Of a stretch of DNA of 17,371 nt, positions 14,493 through 17,371 are shown piece after piece. Numbering within the stretch: position 1 is the stretch's first letter; every line of letters starts with the position of its first letter. The position numbers and the translations under genes are program-made. Source of the DNA: an uncultured Lachnospiraceae bacterium (GTDB lineage: Bacteria; Bacillota; Clostridia; Lachnospirales; Lachnospiraceae); NCBI GenBank assembly GCA_937915975.1, contig CALGGL010000120.1, positions 1 to 17,371 on the forward strand, read 5' to 3'. The notes under the pieces are model-generated. The model was not told where the DNA came from. It saw only the letters and a program-made list of their open reading frames with translations, and made no database searches.

Positions 14493-14654
14493 TTATTTGT
14501 CACTTGCTCCGCAAGCTGTTCCACATGCTGCCTTCTTATCACCTGCTCCACAAGCTGTTCCGCATGCCGCCTTTTTATCGCCTGCTCCACAAGCTGTTCC
14601 GCATGCTGATGACGCAGCGCCTTTAGACCATCCTGCAATGTTTGCTAATGCCAT
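14493..14654 (-). CDS. ACG-repeat RiPP precursor peptide
   Basis: A 53-residue peptide. A short leader (MALANIAGWSKGAASS) is followed by three tandem 13-residue units of the form ACGTACGAGDKKA, the last cut short as ACGTACGASDK. Each unit has two cysteines spaced four apart, each in the context Ala-Cys-Gly; six Cys in all. GGAGG lies 9 bases before the ATG, and a good promoter lies upstream. The next gene is a radical SAM/SPASM enzyme, so this is a ribosomally made, post-translationally modified peptide of the ACGX-repeat kind. Its natural role is unknown to me. The repeat also makes an open frame on the other strand, but that has no ribosome site. No exporter or leader protease gene is nearby. 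Confidence 0.88.
   Translation of the reverse strand: MALANIAGWSKGAASSACGTACGAGDKKAACGTACGAGDKKAACGTACGASDK
14496..14606 (-). repeat. 39-base tandem repeat inside the precursor gene
   Basis: Three near-identical 39-base units encode the ACGTACGAGDKKA modules: 14606-14568, 14567-14529 and a shortened 14528-14496. Most differences between units are synonymous (GGC/GGT, AAA/AAG, GCG/GCA, TGC/TGT), which indicates selection to keep the protein repeat after duplication. Confidence 0.85.
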
Positions 14655-14728
14655 ACCCTTTTACCTCCATTATTATTTCAGCAACATTTATGTTTAAAAA
14701 TACAAAGTAAATAACTGCTGATAGTTTG

Positions 14729-14757
14729 AGTATAATGGGAGACGTTTTCTTCAACAA
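14729..14757 (-). promoter_or_regulatory. promoter of the precursor gene
   Basis: On the minus strand, TTGTTG (14757-14752), 17 bases, then TATACT (14734-14729). Transcription would start near 14722, giving a leader of about 68 bases. It faces away from the HxlR promoter in the same intergenic region. Confidence 0.55.
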
Positions 14758-14779
14758 GTACGCACTTTTTTATTAGATA

Positions 14780-14795
14780 GTTACCTTTTTGTAAC
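14780..14795. promoter_or_regulatory. candidate operator between divergent promoters
   Basis: The inverted repeat GTTAC-N6-GTAAC lies just before the -35 of the HxlR gene and 22 bases upstream of the precursor -35, a position from which one regulator could act on both. It is a candidate site for the HxlR protein; no assignment can be made from sequence alone. Confidence 0.35.
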
Positions 14796-14798
14796 CCA

Positions 14799-14828
14799 TT
14801 GACTATATACACTCATATACATTATAAT
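14799..14828 (+). promoter_or_regulatory. promoter of the HxlR gene
   Basis: TTGACT (14799-14804), 18 bases, then a perfect TATAAT (14823-14828). A second TATAAT at 14858-14863 has only a weak -35 (GTAACA, 14835-14840). Between this and the start codon lies a GC-richer, partly palindromic stretch (14864-14890). Confidence 0.6.
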
Positions 14829-14905
14829 TTTTATGTAACATTTAAATTTGCATGTAATATAATGTGTCAAGGTGCCTGCCACGTGACGCACACGAGGAAC
14901 ATATT

Positions 14906-15235
14906 ATGAAAAAGAAAGACGAATTACCGGAATGTCCTGTAGCAACAACAGTTTCACTTATAGGTAGTAAATGGAAACTTCTTATAATAAGAAATCTTAT
15001 GAATCGTCCATGGAGATTTAACGAACTGCAAAAATCGCTTGAGGGAATTAGTCAAAAGGTCCTTACAGACAGTCTCCGTTCCATGGAAGCAGACGGTATA
15101 ATCACAAGAACCGTATTTCCGGAAGTCCCGCCACGCGTGGAGTATTCACTTAGCGAATTGGGAGAATCTTTAAGACCGATTATCAACGATATGGCTAAAT
15201 GGGGAAATGATTATAAAGATAATTTAAAGAATTAA
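14906..15235 (+). CDS. HxlR-family transcriptional regulator
   Basis: A 109-residue winged helix-turn-helix regulator. It opens with ECPVATTVSLIGSKWKLLII, the typical HxlR signature with an N-terminal Cys (Cys10) in CPV. The recognition part is RFNELQKSLEGISQKVLTDSLRSME, and the wing is PPRVEYSLSELG. In the HxlR proteins YodB and CatR of Bacillus this N-terminal Cys senses quinones and other electrophiles, so a redox or electrophile signal is plausible here. A GTG at 14864 in frame has no ribosome site; the ATG at 14906 follows GAGGAAC. It is divergent from the RiPP-ADP-ribosylation gene series and is followed by DUF1848, 24 bases on, probably in one transcript. Confidence 0.88.
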   Translation: MKKKDELPECPVATTVSLIGSKWKLLIIRNLMNRPWRFNELQKSLEGISQKVLTDSLRSMEADGIITRTVFPEVPPRVEYSLSELGESLRPIINDMAKWGNDYKDNLKN

Positions 15236-15259
15236 TTTATAAACTTTCGAGGTCACACC

Positions 15260-16189
15260 ATGATTATCAACACAGGAGAAAGAACCGACATTCCTGCATA
15301 TTACAGTGAGTGGTTTATGAACAGAATTAAAGAAGGTTACGTGCTTGTGCGTAACCCATATTATAATGAACAGGTTACAAGATACAGCTTGTCAAAGGAT
15401 GTAGTTGACCTGCTTGCTTTTTGTACCAAAAATCCTATCCCTATGCTGCCGCATCTTAAGGAATTGTCGGACTACAATATGTTCTGGTTCGTCACAATTA
15501 CTCCTTATGGAAGGGATGTCGAGCCTAATGTCCCGCCAAAGGAAAAGGTTATGGATGCCTTTAAAAGCTTATCCGACACCCTTGGCGTAAACTGTGTGAG
15601 TTGGCGCTATGATCCGATTCTTATAGATGATACATATACCCTTGACTATCATATAGAAACATTTTCCAAGATGGCAAATAATCTAAAGGGCTATACCGAC
15701 AACGTAGTAATAAGCTTTATCGACCTTTACAAGAAAACCATTAAAAATTTTCCGGGAATAAGAGAGGTTACACAGAAGGAACGTGATGCCATAGGTGAAG
15801 CCTTCAGCAAAATCGGCAAAGAAAACGGAATGCTTATAAGAAGCTGCTTTGAAGGTAAAGACCTCCAAAAGTTCGGAATTGATGTATCAGGCTGTATGAC
15901 AAAAGACATACTTGAAAGAGCTATCGGAACAAGTCTTGACATCACCAAGAAAAACAATCCACGCCCGGGCTGTAACTGTCTCCTTGGAAATGATATAGGT
16001 GCATACAATACTTGCGGACACCTGTGCCGCTACTGCTATGCCAATTATGATGAAAAAATGGTAAGGCAGAATATGAAAAATCATATTAAAACCTCACCAT
16101 TTTTAATCGGTACAAGCCTGCCACAGGACAAGATGCATGACGCAGATCAGGTATCCTACGCAACCGGCCAGTATTTTCTTCAATTATAG
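15260..16189 (+). CDS. DUF1848 iron-sulfur-type protein
   Basis: A 309-residue protein of the DUF1848 family (PF08902 type). The opening ISSLASRRTDIPAYYSEWF-like start is seen here as NTGERTDIPAYYSEWFMNR; VSWRYDPIL (about 113-121) is a family hallmark. The C-terminal region has five close cysteines: Cys238, Cys240, Cys252, Cys256 and Cys259 (GCNC, then TCGHLCRYCYANY), a likely iron-sulfur site. The biochemical role of the family is unknown; the fold is probably a TIM barrel. The ribosome site is weak (GAGGTC), which suggests coupling to the HxlR gene just upstream. Its TAG stop touches the stop of the converging methyltransferase gene with no gap. Confidence 0.85.
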   Translation: MIINTGERTDIPAYYSEWFMNRIKEGYVLVRNPYYNEQVTRYSLSKDVVDLLAFCTKNPIPMLPHLKELSDYNMFWFVTITPYGRDVEPNVPPKEKVMDAFKSLSDTLGVNCVSWRYDPILIDDTYTLDYHIETFSKMANNLKGYTDNVVISFIDLYKKTIKNFPGIREVTQKERDAIGEAFSKIGKENGMLIRSCFEGKDLQKFGIDVSGCMTKDILERAIGTSLDITKKNNPRPGCNCLLGNDIGAYNTCGHLCRYCYANYDEKMVRQNMKNHIKTSPFLIGTSLPQDKMHDADQVSYATGQYFLQL

Positions 16190-17011
16190 TTATTTAAACA
16201 TTATCTCTACTATTTTTACATATCCCATTTTCATACCCATACCAACTATCTTGCGGGTCATAAACGGAACCGACTTTGCCTTGCTTACATATTCAGGCAG
16301 CCTGTCAAAGGATACGATTTTACCGAAATTTTTGGACCACGGTCTGAATTTTGTCTCTGCATCATCCACAACGAGCAGGCAAAGATTTGTATTACCGCTT
16401 TTTTCAAGAACCTTATTGGATTTATCCGTGCCTGCCTGATTTTCCGCATCAAAGCATATTCCACCACCCGGAAATCTTTCCGCAAGAGCTGTAAAAAGAC
16501 CCTTTACCGTATCGTCATCAAAGTACATCAAAACACCACCGCTTATTATAAAAAGACCATCCTCCGGTGCTGTTTCAACCTCTTCAAACCACGCCGTATC
16601 AAAAGCACTGCAAGGAACATTTTTCTCACGGTCACGCAAAGTAAAAAGACTTTTTCTTGCTTCAATTATATCCGGCAAATCCAGATTGATCCATCTGCAT
16701 TTTCCGTTATCTACCTCGGGAAAGCTGTTGTCTGCACCACATCCAAGATTTACGATAGTAGCATAAGGCTTCTTTTTAAGATATTCCTTTGCCCGATCAC
16801 AGAGAAATTTCTTTCGTATCGCCCATACCAGTGTCGTCATTTTATTGGTATCAAGATGCTCAAAATCATAGTCGATTTTGTCTATCAAAGCTTCTGCTTC
16901 CTTGTCAGGGAATACATCCGGATAATGCTTGGAACAATATGCCCTGCCATAAAGCGGAAGCACTAAGGTTTCCATTACTGTATTTTTTTTTATACTGATT
17001 TTATCACTCAT
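16190..17011 (-). CDS. TcmP/LCM-type class I methyltransferase
   Basis: A 273-residue SAM-dependent methyltransferase of the leucine carboxyl methyltransferase family (PF04072; TcmP-like). Motif I is TIVNLGCGADNSF (85-97), the acidic residue for the ribose of SAM is in WINLDLPDII (107-116), and SGGVLMYF is the usual motif after strand 4. Bacterial members methylate carboxyl or hydroxyl groups, some in natural-product pathways; the substrate cannot be told. GGGAGA precedes the ATG. It has a perfect-consensus promoter covered by palindromes, so it is probably tightly repressed. It converges on DUF1848 with no spacer. Confidence 0.85.
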   Translation of the reverse strand: MSDKISIKKNTVMETLVLPLYGRAYCSKHYPDVFPDKEAEALIDKIDYDFEHLDTNKMTTLVWAIRKKFLCDRAKEYLKKKPYATIVNLGCGADNSFPEVDNGKCRWINLDLPDIIEARKSLFTLRDREKNVPCSAFDTAWFEEVETAPEDGLFIISGGVLMYFDDDTVKGLFTALAERFPGGGICFDAENQAGTDKSNKVLEKSGNTNLCLLVVDDAETKFRPWSKNFGKIVSFDRLPEYVSKAKSVPFMTRKIVGMGMKMGYVKIVEIMFK

Positions 17012-17027
17012 TGCGGTTCTCCCTTTT

Positions 17028-17071
17028 AGCTAACTATAAAATATAGTAATATTATAGTTAGTTATAGCTAA
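17028..17071. promoter_or_regulatory. operator-like palindromes over the methyltransferase promoter
   Basis: Several nested inverted repeats lie here: GTTAG-TTATAG-CTAAC (17057-17072), ACTATA-AAA-TATAGT (17033-17047), and the larger pair CTAACTATA (17030-17038) with TATAGTTAG (17053-17061). They cover the -10, the spacer and the transcription start. The TTAGnTATAnCTAA form faintly recalls DtxR/IdeR-type metal boxes, but the regulator is not in the window. Confidence 0.6.
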
Positions 17072-17079
17072 CCTGTCAA
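17051..17079 (-). promoter_or_regulatory. perfect-consensus sigma-A promoter of the methyltransferase gene
   Basis: On the minus strand, TTGACA (17079-17074), exactly 17 bases, then TATAAT (17056-17051). Both hexamers match consensus fully. Such strong promoters usually need repression, which fits the overlapping palindromes. The leader is about 33 bases. Confidence 0.8.
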
Positions 17080-17133
17080 TGAAGATTTTAAAAATAGGTA
17101 TTTCATGGGAGTGAGCCTTGTCACAAATAGCTA

Positions 17134-17343
17134 GACATATAAAGAAAATCAGATGGATGTTACAACATTTGACCCGATTTGTATAAAATCAGCAACGAGT
17201 ACTTGAATTGATTTTTACGTATAAAACCAATATGTTTGAGCGAAGCGAGTTTATTGGTTTTGTGCAAAATCAAGAAAGTACGAGTGCGCTGATTTAACAA
17301 ATTGCTGGTTAGTTGTAGCAGCCACCTGTTTTCTTTATCTGTC
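17134..17343. repeat. 210-base long imperfect inverted repeat (giant hairpin)
   Basis: Two arms of about 90-100 bases pair across a 19-base loop (17233-17251, containing GAGCGAAGCGAG). Paired blocks, from outside in, include ATAAAGAAAA (17139-17148) with 17329-17338, TACAAC (17161-17166) with 17312-17317, AAATCAGC (17186-17193) with 17288-17295, TTGATTTT (17208-17215) with 17266-17273, and AAAACCAATA (17223-17232) with 17252-17261. The blocks are separated by small internal loops. It has no credible gene; a 68-residue frame crossing it has no ribosome site. It could be a MITE-like element, a structured RNA or a two-way terminator. The rest of 17080-17371 shows nothing else I can name. Confidence 0.75.
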
Positions 17344-17371
17344 ATATATAAGAATTTAAATTGCAATCCAT

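Noticed and set aside
14496..14606. Short tandem repeats considered as a CRISPR array
   Set aside because: Units are directly adjacent with no spacers and encode an in-frame peptide with synonymous variation.
14387..14638. Reverse frame of 83 residues with RRHAEQLVEQ repeats
   Set aside because: It reads the precursor repeats in another frame, begins inside the precursor gene without a ribosome site, and runs through the intergenic hairpin.
14497..14697. Forward frame with repeated APQAVPHA-type units
   Set aside because: It is the mirror of the reverse-strand ACG-repeat peptide gene. It has no ribosome site or promoter on the plus strand, while the reverse frame has both plus a matching maturase gene.
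14864..14905. HxlR start at the GTG at 14864
   Set aside because: No ribosome site, and it lies at or before the likely transcription start. The ATG at 14906 follows GAGGAAC and gives the usual HxlR N-terminus.
17084..17133. Possible start of another gene or an attachment site beside the long repeat
   Set aside because: No frame with a ribosome site, no direct repeat and no integrase gene in view.
17160..17366. 68-residue reverse frame at the right edge
   Set aside because: It runs through both arms of the long inverted repeat, has no ribosome site and looks like no known protein.

Overview
The window looks like chromosomal DNA of a low-GC, Gram-positive anaerobe, most likely a Lachnospiraceae-type Clostridia. 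This is inferred from the AT-rich sequence, strong GGAGG ribosome-binding sites, the gene families (YugP protease, DUF4230, DUF1848, a radical-SAM ACGX peptide system, an ADP-ribosylating sirtuin with a macrodomain) and sigma-A type promoters. Almost every gene is on the minus strand; only the HxlR regulator and the DUF1848 gene run forward. No tRNA, rRNA, CRISPR array, transposase or phage gene was recognised.

Reading in the minus-strand (transcription) direction, the right edge (17012-17371) holds no gene. It carries an unusually long imperfect inverted repeat and then a perfect-consensus promoter embedded in operator-like palindromes, which drives a TcmP/LCM-type methyltransferase (16190-17011). 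That gene converges with zero gap on the forward pair HxlR regulator (14906-15235) and DUF1848 protein (15260-16189).

The centrepiece is 9786-14654, a co-oriented series of six genes: a 53-residue Cys-rich repeat peptide (three ACGTACG-type units), its radical SAM/SPASM maturase, a quinone-oxidoreductase-like MDR protein, a zinc-type macrodomain ADP-ribosyl hydrolase, a SirTM-like ADP-ribosylating sirtuin and a NUDIX hydrolase. The last four form a plausible cycle: the sirtuin attaches ADP-ribose, the macrodomain removes it, and the NUDIX enzyme destroys the free ADP-ribose. Their placement directly behind a RiPP cassette, opposite a redox-type HxlR regulator, is the most interesting feature of the window. 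GcvH-L and LplA2, the usual companions of SirTM, are absent here.

Further on (5758-9612) lie an EAL-domain c-di-GMP phosphodiesterase with a multi-helix membrane sensor, a large Tyr-rich lipoprotein and a membrane-anchored DUF4230 protein. A four-gene operon follows (2877-5484): a membrane-anchored MerR regulator with a zinc ribbon, a PLDc_N peptide, an ABC ATPase and an ABC-2 permease. The last three resemble YxlE-YxlF-YxlG of the Bacillus sigY operon. The MerR promoter has the 19-bp spacer and central dyad typical of MerR-controlled promoters.

The left end (148-2778) holds a DRE-TIM aldolase-like protein, a small four-Cys protein, the YugP zinc protease and an unrecognised protein that appears to lack a normal start codon, closed by a rho-independent terminator at 72-108.
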